From Cannabis sativa (taxonomy: Eukaryota > Streptophyta > Magnoliopsida > Rosales > Cannabaceae), in assembly GCF_029168945.1 (NCBI RefSeq), contig NC_083605.1, forward strand, positions 5,277,280 through 5,341,279: 64,000 nucleotides of DNA. The letters are read 5' to 3'. The position numbers were made by a program, and so were the translations under genes. Of this stretch, positions 10,488-21,298 are shown piece after piece. The notes beneath the pieces were generated by a model, which was given only the letters and a program-made list of their open reading frames with translations, had not been told where the DNA came from and made no database searches. Within the stretch, counting starts at the first letter, position 1. Every line of letters begins with the position of its first letter.

Positions 10488-11484
10488 ACGTCTTGGCTCA
10501 GGATAGTAAGTCTACGTCCATTTCTTGTACTGATTGTCAATCTTTGGTTGATCCACTTGGCAAGTGTTTACCGAGAGAAATAAACAATTAAAAGAGAAAA
10601 AATAAGAAAGACACAAACAGTTTTTACGTAGTTAGGGCGTTAACTAGCCTTAGTCCACGAGTCGATGTTATTAAGTAATTCTTTAGCTTAAAAAGCCTTT
10701 GGGATATACCATGAATGTAAGTTCTCAAGTTTGCCTAAGTAAGTATTGCAAGAGAATTCAACCCTTAATTTATAGGATTCACTCGGTATTTATAGTAGTT
10801 TGAGAATTACATTTAGTTTCTATTTTCCCTCTATTGGAGAATTCGCAATGAATAACACACTTAGGCTGTCTCGTGAAGTCTAGTCCACGAAGGAGAGAAT
10901 ATGCTGACTAGGCAGATTAGATTTGGTTGGATTTAGTCAACATTGTGTTCTATGATTGTGGGCAATTAATTGTGAATTAATTGCTTGATATCTGTTTTAG
11001 AAAATTTTTCCTATTTAGCTTGATACGATCTTCTATCAAGATCCAGCAAACTATTATTTCTTTATTTGTGCACAAGAATAAAAAGGGAAATCGGACCACT
11101 TTCAGGAACATGTTGTCTTACCCTTCCGACCTTACGGTACTAGACCTGCTTCCGGACATGAGCTGTCAATGGCGAAAGTTTCTCCGATCACGAAGCTGAA
11201 GTACATTCCTGGAAGGACCTGTCCAAATGGGTTTGGCCCATTTTATCTTCTTTGGGGGACCCATTGATGGGTTTTGGATGCAGACTTGGATTCCATGTGT
11301 TCACTGCCAAAAACGTAGATAACATTTACCCTCAAGCTTCCAGAATGCTACGTATGATGGAAGCTTGCATTACACCTTCAGTGTGGACATTTGGAGGATG
11401 AGGGATAATATCATGACTTTACAAGTGTTAATCAATCAGGGAAGGTGACTTCCGTCTTTGATTGTGGCATATCCACGTCGCATG

Positions 11485-13769
11485 TGTTGGGTTTTATGCC
11501 CTAAATAAAACTCATTTCATATAATCAGATTTACTTATTAATAAAGATCAGAAATAACATTTTATGTTGCATGGTTCACATGATTTATTTCATGATTATA
11601 CGTATATAATGTATGAATTCCTTTTAAGTCCAGAACATATGTGTTTGTTAAAGATTATAGTGTTGTCAGCACAGTGGAATATAATCTTTATTATATGTTC
11701 AAAAGTTGATTCCCTGATTTGTCAGAACACTGGATTTAGACTGACATGGTATAATCAGCGATAGGTATTCTTACACCTTGGAAAAGTGTTATGTCCTTTC
11801 CAGGACATTGGCAAAGTTTACCAAAGATTCGATGTATGGAGTATACATCGGAAGGGACCAATATTGAACTTTGATTAGATATGTTAAAACTTACCGTAAT
11901 ATCTATTCAATTCAATATCACATGTTGATCCTAGATCAAATGATCTCAATCCTGATATGGTTAGGCTCAATTTCAAGAGTGTTACTCGTGTTCTTTGATT
12001 TGTTAGTTAAGCCTAGTTTTGTGTCAGGGTGATACGTACATTTTGGGAACACGGTAATGCAATTGAGTGGGAGCGCTAACATAAATATGGAATCTATAGC
12101 TTCTATTTGGCAAATAGAAATAAAGGATGATTTCCTTCGAGCTTAACCAAACGAAGATAAATGGTGGAGATCTCATTTCACTTAGGTGAAATATCATTTA
12201 TACAGGGTTAAGTGTTTTAAGGATAAAATACATTGTAGGGTGTTACGGTAATTTAATCCCTTTACAGTGTAAATCATCTATATAGAGGATCATTGATCAC
12301 ATTAGGGTTATAACAATGGATAACTAATGACGTGTCTATATCGTGGAACATATAGAGCGTTTCTATATGACTGAGAGTGCAATTCCAAGTTCTAAGTGTG
12401 GATTCAATGAGGAATTAATAAGTTAGGGAATTTACTTGGTAAATTCGATTCGACTTATTGGAAGCTCGGTTATATAGACCCATGGTCCCCATACTAGTTG
12501 AGACCATACTGCTTGTAAGACTCAGTTAATTGATTTTAATTAATCAATTATAATTCTAAAAGTTAGACTATGTCTACTTTATGAATTTTCACTAAGCAAG
12601 GGTAAACAGTAAATAGAGAGTTTAAAGGGTATATTTATTAAGGAAAATTTTATTTACACCCCAAAATTTTCTAAAGGCACTCCATTTTAATAATTTTTAT
12701 TTTATATAAAATTTATATCTTTAATTGTACTAAATTTTTTTAACTTTTTTTTTCCAATTCATATTCTTAAAAAATATACCTATCAAACAAAAATAAATTA
12801 TATTTTAAATATTATGAGAAAAAAATTAAAATAAAAAATTATATAAAATTTTCTTAGAAAAAATTAAAAAAAAATATACATGAGTTAGAAAAAATTATGA
12901 AAATAAAATCAAAATAAGTATTGAAATTAACATAAAATAATGTGAGAAAAAATTTTAAAAAAAAAATTAAGGATAATTTTTAAAAATTATTTAAGTTTAT
13001 ATTTTTTTTAATAATGGGATGTACTTATCATTTTGTGGGGTGTAAATAGAACTCCCCATTTATTAATTGGGAAACTTTGATTAGTTTTTATTAATAAATA
13101 AAAATAAATGACAATATATTATTTAATAATTAATTATAGTTATTAAATAATTAGATTTGACATTTATGAAGTTGAAAGAGAGAATTGGCAATTTTGAGAA
13201 AATGGGAAACTAGAAATGATGAAATAGGAAAGTTGGAAAAGTGGAAGGATTTGTGTTTCCTCAACACATGGCCGGCCACCTTTACCCCTATTTCTCATTT
13301 TATTTTTCATTTTAAAATGCCAAATAATTCAACTTTAACCCTATGTGGTATTCTATAAATAGAAGGTAAAGGCTTCAAGTTTGAGACACACTTTACAGTT
13401 TATTCTCTCAAACACTATGAAACCGCCACTCTCTCTCTTTCTTTCTTCTCTGTTTTTCGAATTCTCTTGAGTGATGAGTAGTGCCCACACACATCAAGTG
13501 GTATCTCAATCATAGTATGGAAGACTATAGAAATTCTACGCCAAAGAAGGAGAAAAGAAGATCCAAGTTCAGATCTTGGTGATGCTCTGCTACAGAAATG
13601 AATCAAGGGCTAGAGATCTGAACGGAAGGAGTCATAATATTCTGCTGCACCCACTGTAAGGTTTTCTAACTTTATATGTGTTTATTTTCATTGTTTTAGA
13701 ATTCATATTAGGTTGTTAATCCAACATACTTGTTAGTAAATCTAGATCTTGGTAAAATAATTTCCAACA
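11485..13769 (+). mobile_element. Solo LTR, Angela-like Ty1/copia
   Basis: Bounded by TGTTGG and CCAACA and by a perfect 5-bp duplication, gcatg (11480-11484 and 13770-13774). The start tgttgggttttatgcccta resembles the well-known Angela/BARE LTR start (TGTTGG...TATGCCCTA), and the size, about 1.86 kb without the nested MITE, fits that lineage. It has no internal domain or second LTR, so it arose by LTR-LTR recombination. A related but truncated copy is at 30884. Confidence 0.82.
12642..13057. mobile_element. MULE-type MITE nested in the solo LTR
   Basis: 416 bp flanked by a perfect 9-bp duplication, atttattaa (12633-12641 and 13058-13066). Both ends begin GG, and tatttacacccca is inverted at the two termini. 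The interior is AT-rich with no ORF. Confidence 0.82.
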
Positions 13770-14345
13770 GCATGGTGGTGGAAGGACACAACCATCGAGG
13801 AGTTGCTTTCTAGATTTGACTTTATTTTGACGGATATTCACTTTTCTAGTACAAAAATTAAAAAATGGCATCTCCATCATTGATTTGTGCCTCGATTTTG
13901 GGGAGCACTAATTGTGAAGATGCGCGAGCATCGTTGAACTCCCCAACCGTTGGATGAAACTTATTATTTCTGGAGGTTTGATCGTGGACCCTTCATCCTC
14001 TTTCATGTGGATTGCTTTTTGGGTATAAATACCCTTTACAACTTCCAGTTACCACTTTTCTCTTGTTTTCAAAATTTTAATGCTTAGAACTTTCTTTGCA
14101 CTCTTCAAAATCAAGAACTGAACTCAGAGCCAAGTTTCCTTCTTCAATCTGGATCACGCTGTCGACTTTCCATTCACCTTCTGTTGAGGATTCGAGCACG
14201 AGAGTTTCCACATCGTCAATCCCCAATGATCAGGAGTTTTACGCTAGAAAAAAGTGCAAACCTAGATTTTAATGTAGAACTTGACTTGTTGATTGCCCTA
14301 GCATCTCATCTTCGTGAAAAACATGTGATCGACTTCCTCAGCCTA

Positions 14346-15544
14346 TGTTAGGCTAAAATTAGTCTAAGATTCGGGTCATATTTCGGTTAGTTTTCACTCT
14401 TTGTTTCTAGTTTTAGGGCTATATTACGCTTGATTCTTTTGTTTCAGGTCCTCGGGCATTTAAAGAAAGTATGTACAAGAATTGAGGAAAAACGGGGAAA
14501 GAATCGAGAAGAAAAACCAAAATTGGTGTTGCTGCCTATTCCCGTCGCGACGGGGAATTTGCCAGTCGCGACGGGAACTGACAGAAAGTTTCAAAAATTC
14601 GATGCTGAACTCCCGTCGTGACGGGGGCTTTGCCAGTCGCGACGGGCACCCAGTGACGGGATTTTTGGGCAGTTTCGTAATTTCACGAATTTTAAAGATG
14701 AGAATTGGTTTAAATAGCAAGGTTTCGTGAAAATTAGGGATTATTGAGAATTAGAACCCTAGAAACAAAGAAGGAGGCTAGAAGAGCGGCTTGTGGCGAC
14801 CCGGATCAATTGCTTCAACTAGTTCTTTCTCTTCTCTTTAATTTTCTATGCTATTTTCTGTTTCAATGTTAATTATGGATTTGATTATGGATGTTTTGAA
14901 CTAAACTCCTATTTAGGGAGAATGATGAATGTTGTTTAAGTTTTTCCTAGTTAATGAATAATTGCCATTCCTCCATCTTGATTGTGAACACTATTCATAT
15001 TTATGTTTAATTTCCATGTGCAAGCTTGATCACCTTCTACATGTTCTATGATCTCAATTCAAAATCTGAAAAGTGAGAATTGAGAATGCTAAAATTGGAT
15101 AGTCTAGGTTTTGATGTGAAACGAAAGTATTTACATAGCCTTTGTGACATTTAGATTATTGCTTAATGCTGATTTCATGTTAATTTAATTAAGAGATTAA
15201 TTAGAGAGCATGAGATTTAGAACCTAGAAGATCTGAAAAGAGCTAGGTTAATTTATAATCTGTCATTCACTTCAAGAGAAGGATAGCAATTAGACATTAA
15301 CATTGGTAACTTAACAACAGGATTCGTCTCCCTATTCTCTCATCTTGATTAATATTCACTTGTTTCTTTAAGTTTCTTGAATTTATTTCTTCCTTTTTTA
15401 ATCATAAATACTTTTGATTTGCCAAATAGAATTATAAGTATAGTTTAGTAGTAATTAATCCAATTCCCTGTGGTTCGACCTCACTTGCGTGAGTATACTA
15501 CTTGATTGCGTGCACTTGCGTAGTAAATCATAAATTCAGCAACA
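14346..15544 (+). repeat. 5' LTR of the TR-GAG element
   Basis: Starts TGTTAGGC and ends GCAACA. It contains four copies of a GTCG(C/T)GACGGG palindromic motif (about 14541-14645). The last 20 bases before GCAACA differ from the 3' LTR. Confidence 0.92.
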
Positions 15545-15550
15545 AGTTTT

Positions 15551-15568
15551 TGGCGCTGTTGCCGGGGA
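15551..15568 (+). other. Primer-binding site, tRNA-Asp type
   Basis: tggcgctgttgccgggga six bases inside the 5' LTR. The expected form in Athila/Tat elements is TGGCGCCGTTGCCGGGGA; one base differs. Confidence 0.8.
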
Positions 15569-15837
15569 ATTGTTTAAAGATTGATATTACATAAAATTAT
15601 ACTAACTTCTACTTTGGTTAATTATTTTTGCTTACTTCTAATCTGTTTCTTTTAGATTAAATTTTGTAATATTATTAAAAAAATTAAATTTTGTTCTAAT
15701 TTGATTTTTCTTTTTAGTTTTAGTATTAATTTTGTTGTTTCAAATTTTTATCTTTTAATTACGAATTTAGTTTTATTTTTTATTTTTTAATTTTACTAAT
15801 GTTGTACTTATGAGTTTGACCTGCAAGATAAATCCAG

Positions 15838-16875
15838 ATGCTATATCTTGAGGATTTTGCCCAACAACACAATGAATCATTCTATTCTGCTTGGAGGAGA
15901 TTTAAAGAGCTTGGAGACAGATGTTATCCCACTTTCTCAAGTGGATGTTTTACGTGGCTCTTTTATAATGGACTTGATGATGAAACAAAAAGTTGGGTGG
16001 ATTATGGAGCAGAGGTTACTGGAGAGCCTTTGTTAAGGAGAGGCCATGAAGCAATAAATCTGTTGAATGATATGGCAGATTTTGATTATGATTGGCATTG
16101 GAATCCATCACTTCAAGGTTGGAGTCATCAATACCCTCCTTATTGTCCAAACTCACCCCAACCAATTGAAGAAGAGGAGGATATACTATCACTTCCAAAA
16201 GAGATTAATCGATTGGCGGACATGGTAAAAGCTCTATGTGATAATTTAATGGCGCAGGATTCAGAGAGTTTTAAGGATAATAACTCAAATAACGAAAGTT
16301 ATGAGAGTTGTTTGAATATAGTAGAAGCACCATCAGATGAATACATAGAAGAGACTGAGCCTAGAATTGAAGAGAAAGAATCCTTTGAAGTGGTTGAAAA
16401 TTTGGATACTTTGGATGCTTGCTCAACAAATGATGAACTCAATTTGGTGAATGAAGAAACATCCATCCTCAATGATGAAATTATTGAAGATCAAATCACA
16501 GTCAAGGATGTGGATGGTCATGAGGAAACTGAACAACCAATTGAGAGGTTATTTGAGAAAAGCAAGAAAGAGGTGCCATTGGTGGTAGAAGAATCACTTG
16601 TAGTTGTTGATTTGAGGTTGTCAACACCACTATATTATGAACCCCCAATGGACCCTTATTTTCCACTAATGCCGCATTCTCCATATTGTATTCTCTTCGA
16701 GTTACCAAAGGCTTCTCCCCAAGCACATCATCCAAAGTCTTATGTTGTTGGTGCTGACTTTTGTTCAAACTCATCGCTTGCCAAGCTTGAAGGCAAGTAT
16801 AACAATACTTTTCAAGTTTTCTTGCATGACGCTTATTACGGGCGTCAACCGCTTGTTGATGTGGCGCTCAGGTAA
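15838..16875 (+). CDS. Gag-like protein of the TR-GAG element
   Basis: 345 residues from an ATG at 15838. Residues about 10-85 match the retrotransposon gag fold seen in Athila-type elements: F-Y-S-A-W-R-R-F-K-E-L, then F-Y-N-G-L-D-D-E-T, then a run ending I-N-L-L-N-D-M-A. The rest is a long acidic tail rich in E, D and S, followed by a proline-rich part near residues 260-295 and a compact end containing F-H/Q-V-F-L-H-D-A-Y-Y-G. There is no CCHC zinc knuckle and no protease motif. It is intact, which fits a young element. The function of the C-terminal half is not recognised. A start upstream, in the non-coding 15569-15837, is possible. Confidence 0.75.
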   Translation: MLYLEDFAQQHNESFYSAWRRFKELGDRCYPTFSSGCFTWLFYNGLDDETKSWVDYGAEVTGEPLLRRGHEAINLLNDMADFDYDWHWNPSLQGWSHQYPPYCPNSPQPIEEEEDILSLPKEINRLADMVKALCDNLMAQDSESFKDNNSNNESYESCLNIVEAPSDEYIEETEPRIEEKESFEVVENLDTLDACSTNDELNLVNEETSILNDEIIEDQITVKDVDGHEETEQPIERLFEKSKKEVPLVVEESLVVVDLRLSTPLYYEPPMDPYFPLMPHSPYCILFELPKASPQAHHPKSYVVGADFCSNSSLAKLEGKYNNTFQVFLHDAYYGRQPLVDVALR

Positions 16876-18127
16876 GTTTCCTTTCCTTTTTCTTTAATGT
16901 CACATTGGGGACAATGTCATATTTAGTTTGGGGGGAGAGACTTAAAATTTTTAAATTCTGCATTTTAATTATCTGTTTTAGTTAAGGAATGGCAATAAGC
17001 TAGAAGATAATTGTGTGCTGCTGATTAGTGTGATGTGATCTGAAATTGTAAAATAACTGTGTGCTTGATTATGCTAACTCTTTGGATTAGTTTGGATGCT
17101 TAGGAACCTGTGTTTATCTGTAAATATTCAAGTTGTGAAAATTGTTATAATTGTTTTACTATGGTTTGTGGTAAGATTGACAGGATAGCTTAGAACTTGC
17201 ATGTTTATTCTTTTGAGACGAAATCCTTGATGGTGTTCAATTGGAATATGACTTAGGCATTTGTTGGATAGTTTGAGCCTTTCAAGCCTACCGTAATAAT
17301 GTGTATCCCTAGTTAACCTTTTGAGCCTAAACCTATTATGTTTTTCACCCATCGATTTGAAAAATTGCAACCACACTATTAATTTTTTTTTTCACCCTGT
17401 TATCCATGATATCATAAGCGACATAATTAGTCTGGGGGAGGAGAAACATTTAGTGTGAGGAAATAGTGAGAGTGAAAAAAAAAAACTTGTAAGATTGAGA
17501 AGAGGAAAATTGTGTAATTCAATGTCACTGAAAAAAAAAAGAAATATGATGAAAAAAAAAACACAATAAAAAGTAAGAATGTGTGTGAAAAAATTTCAGT
17601 GATGTTGAAAAATAATAGAGACGTCTTCTATCAATCTTGGTAAATTTGGGAATATTATGGGATCTTAGAAAAAAGAAAAGTAAGAAGCTTGTGGGTTCTG
17701 TTTGTGTGCTTATGATATCTTGAGCCAAAAATTGTCTTTTGCCTATCCCTGAATATCTGAGCCATACTACCTAAAGCCTTGAAAAGACCTAATGATTCCA
17801 AAGAATACTGTCAACATTAGTGGAGAAAGGTAAGCATGCAAGCTTATGAGTTATCGGGTTGTGGAACTGTTGGAAAGAGTAAAACTTTTATAACAATGTT
17901 TCACATTTGAATAAATTTTTGCAGTTGTACATAGTGTTATAAACTGAGCATTTAAATTAATTGTTAGAGTTGGTAGAATTGAAATTCTAGTTTGCGCAAT
18001 AGAAGAGAACAACACATGAGGCAGTAGTATTATGATTATCTGATAGCGTAGTTAGTAGATTAGTAGTTAGTAGTATTTACTTTTTTATCTTACTCGAGGG
18101 CGAGTAAGAATCTAGTTTGGGGGAATT
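16876..18127 (+). other. TR-GAG 3' untranslated region with repeated polypurine tracts
   Basis: No ORF of note. Purine tracts agtttggggggagag (near 16926), agtctgggggaggag (near 17428) and agtttgggggaatt (18114-18127) all resemble the PPT; the last abuts the 3' LTR and should be the one used. The cacattggggacaatgtcat motif near 16900 is typical of the Athila/Tat 3' region. Confidence 0.65.
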
Positions 18128-19326
18128 TGTTAGGCTAAAATTAGTCTAAGATTCGGGTCATATTTCGGTTAGTTTTCACTCTTTGTTTCTAGTTTTAGGG
18201 CTATATTACGCTTGATTCTTTTGTTTCAGGTCCTCGGGCATTTAAAGAAAGTATGTACAAGAATTGAGGAAAAATGGGGAAAGAATCGAGAAGAAAAACC
18301 AAAATTGGTGTTGCTGCCTATTCCCGTCGCGACGGGGAATTTGCCAGTCGCGACGGGAACTGACAGAAAGTTTCAAAAATTCGATGCTGAACTCCCGTCG
18401 CGACGGGGGCTTTGCCAGTCGCGACGGGCACCCAGTGACGGGATTTTTGGGCAGTTTCGTAATTTCACGAATTTTAAAGATGAGAATTGGTTTAAATAGC
18501 AAGGTTTCGTGAAAATTAGGGATTATTGAGAATTAGAACCCTAGAAACAAAGAAGGAGGCTAGAAGAGCGGCTTGTGGCGACCCGAATCAATTGCTTCAA
18601 CTAGTTCTTTCTCTTCTCTTTAATTTTCTATGCTATTTTCTGTTTCAATGTTAATTATGGATTTGATTATGGATGTTTTGAACTAAACTCCTATTTAGGG
18701 AGAATGATGAATGTTGTTTAAGTTTTTCCTAGTTAATGAATAATTGTCATTCCTCCATCTTGATTGTGAACACTATTCATATTTATGTTTAATTTCCATG
18801 TGCAAGCTTGATCACCTTCTACATGTTCTATGATCTCAATTCAAAATCTGAAAAGTGAGAATTGAGAATGCTAAAATTGGATAGTCTAGGTTTTGATGTG
18901 AAACGAAAGTATTTACATAGCCTTTGTGACATTTAGATTATTGCTTAATGCTGATTTCATGTTAATTTAATTAAGAGATTAATTAGAGAGCATGAGATTT
19001 AGAACCTAGAAGATCTGAAAAGAGCTAGGTTAATTTATAATCTGTCATTCACTTCAAGAGAAGGATAGCAATTAGACATTAACATTGGTAACTTAACAAC
19101 AGGATTCGTCTCCCTATTCTCTCATCTTGATTAATATTCACTTGTTTCTTTAAGTTTCTTGAATTTATTTCTTCCTTTTTTAATCATAAATACTTTTGAT
19201 TTGCCAAATAGAATTATAAGTATAGTTTAGTAGTAATTAATCCAATTCCCTGTGGTTCGACCTCACTTGCGTGAGTATACTACTTGATTGCGTGCACTTG
19301 CGTAGTAATTAATAATTTTCGCAACA
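18128..19326 (+). repeat. 3' LTR of the TR-GAG element
   Basis: 1199 bp, the same length as the 5' LTR. Single differences seen by eye lie near 14493/18275, 14619/18401, 14805/18587 and 14967/18749, all transitions. The terminal stretch cgtagtaattaataattttc replaces cgtagtaaatcataaattca. Confidence 0.92.
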
Positions 19327-19331
19327 GCCTA

Positions 19332-20106
19332 ACCCAATGACAATTAGCTTGACATCTCCACTTTCAATACCACATATATCGATGTTAATATGTTAAGTTT
19401 GTAAGTAATAACAAATTGAATAAGTTATTGAAAATTAAAATTGGTATATAGAATACTATATTAAAAAAAAATTATAACGATAATAAGAAAGATTAATAAT
19501 AAACTTTGTATAGTCAATAATTTTAATATGATTGTACCAATAAAAATTTATAAAATTATATGAAAACTATATATTAGATCATATATGAGGTGGATAGTAT
19601 CACCCTTAACCCTGCCCCATTATCCTTTTCGGGTATCCATCTCCGCAGGACAAATTTCCATATCTATTGGAGAGAGTATAAATTTCAAGGTCCTCCTTCA
19701 AGACCCCAAGCTTTTACAGTCTTGCAAAGTCTAGCAATAGGAGTACTTGAAGAAAGTGAATATATCTCACATAAACACACGTCGATTTAACCCTGCTGCT
19801 CACCCAACCCATATTTTTCCACTTTCTGATAGGTTTATGATATTGATTGTTTGTGGGTGTAATTGGTCTTGTTACAGATTCTTTTAAGCTAATTGGTAAT
19901 TGGTGTTGTTCATTCTTTTTTTAATTGGTGTTGTTTTTGTTTATGTATTTGTTGTTTCATATAAAAATTCCATATTGATTGGGAAATTTTCATTTTTACG
20001 GTGTTTATGGAACAAGTTTGCAAAAATAAGACTTTTTTCCAAAAAAAAAATATATATTATATATTTTAGAGGAAAAAAATAAAAAAAATATATATATATG
20101 AAAAAC
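19332..20106. other. Intergenic DNA with weak transposon remnants
   Basis: AT-rich. Near 19590-19650 a short stretch (ccctgccccattatccttttc, gggtatccatctccgcagg) resembles a common plant hAT-type repeat. Short ORFs here have no recognisable domain. I see no gene. Confidence 0.5.
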
Positions 20107-20510
20107 TATAAGGTAAATTTACATTGCTCTTTTAAAGGAGTGTTTTGGTAACTCCTATCTGTCTCGGCATTTAAGAAAGTATTTTAGTTTAAATTTTTTT
20201 TTATGATCATATACAATATGCTATTTAAAACTACATGTAAATTTTTAAAAAAAATTAAGTAGTTTACTATATCAAAAGTAAAATTTACATATTTTGTTGC
20301 AAGCGCAATTATTTTTTTTATACACATAGTAAGTATTTGTTTAAATCATATTTTCAACACCGTAAACTATTTAGAATTTTTTAAAATTTTACTAAGGGTC
20401 TTAAATAACTACATATATGATCATAAAAAAAAATAAACTAAAAAACTTTCTTAGATATCGAACAGATAAAAAATCTACTAAAACAACTCTAGTATCTAGT
20501 TATCCTTATT
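20107..20510. mobile_element. MITE, family A
   Basis: About 400 bp with inverted inner motifs: tctgtctcggcatttaagaa at the left and ttcttagatatcgaacagat at the right. The core holds tgtaaatttttaaaaaa and agtttacta as in the CNGC intron copies. Confidence 0.55.
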
Positions 20511-21298
20511 AACTTTTTCTTAAATTTTTCCCAAAAAAAAATCTTTTTGAAAGAAAAAAAAATAACCATATTTTTGGAGAGATTTTTTAAGATCCCATAG
20601 AATTTGTAATTTCCTCACAAATAATTTTTACATCTCTTGATTTTCCTCTTCCAAACATAGTGTTAGTCACTCTCCTTTTCCACACTAAAATTTCTCCCGC
20701 TTTAACTTTTTAATTTTTATCATGAAATACTGTCAATTTAATCTCTTCTTTTCCTCAGCAGCTCACTTTCACTATCGTATATATTTTTCACCTCACTCAT
20801 TTATTTCACCTTTTTCACCTCATATTATATTAAATTGTGTAGTGTGTCAAATTTTTACACTATTTGAAATTGATATTAAATTGCATAATACATTTTCATG
20901 AGTGCTTCTTTTAGTTTTCTTTGGTGAGAAAAAGATAACACATCTTCTCACTCTTTTTTCTTTTCTTTTTTTCTCCTAATTTGACCCAAACATGAGAAAG
21001 AAAGTTCATAAAAGTCGTCCTAAGACTTCCTAGTCAACATTTGACAAGAACCGTAATCACCATAAAACAAAAATATATATATATTCATATACAACAATAA
21101 TATACAGACCTTTTACACTTAACAAAATAGGAAGGCTACTGCTTTAGGTAAGGAATGATACTAACTTGATGATTCTTCACTAATTATCTTTTCCCCTCTT
21201 TTTTTTTTTCTATCTGAGTTAAAATCATCAGAAACATTTTACATTTCACCCAACAAAAATAAGCATATTGGCAAGTCATACGTATTTATAAAAATTAC
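20511..21298. other. 3' flank of the CNGC gene
   Basis: AT- and T-rich DNA without an ORF. The part next to 21298 should hold the 3'UTR of the minus-strand CNGC gene; I cannot fix a polyadenylation site. Confidence 0.5.

Larger units (their letters stand above)
10488..14340. repeat. Old repeat DNA, partly gypsy LTR-like, split by a solo LTR
   Basis: Without the solo LTR this is about 1.5 kb of mixed DNA with no convincing gene. The minus strand at 10618-10665 reads gactcgtggactaaggct, then ttaacgccc and acgtaaaaa. The same block is in the Tat LTR at 48113-48160, so this part is probably a decayed Tat-type LTR. A palindromic TATA-like gggtataaataccc lies at 14019-14032. I assign nothing to the rest. 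Confidence 0.4.
14346..19326 (+). mobile_element. Complete TR-GAG type (Athila-like) gypsy element
   Basis: 4981 bp with two 1199-bp LTRs, a primer-binding site, one gag-like ORF, a polypurine tract, and a perfect 5-bp target duplication gccta (14341-14345 and 19327-19331). There is no protease, RT or integrase, so it must rely on enzymes of another element. The layout is that of terminal-repeat elements with a GAG domain (TR-GAG). Apart from a cluster at the U5 end, the LTRs differ at only about four sites by eye, indicating a recent insertion. Confidence 0.9.

Noticed and set aside
14430..14730. ORFs of 60-95 residues in the TR-GAG LTRs (also 18212-18512)
   Set aside because: Present identically in both LTRs on both strands over the GC palindromes; explained by LTR sequence, no domain.
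19590..19790. Small ORF of 66 residues
   Set aside because: No recognisable domain, lies over a hAT-type remnant, and there is no supporting splice or promoter signal.
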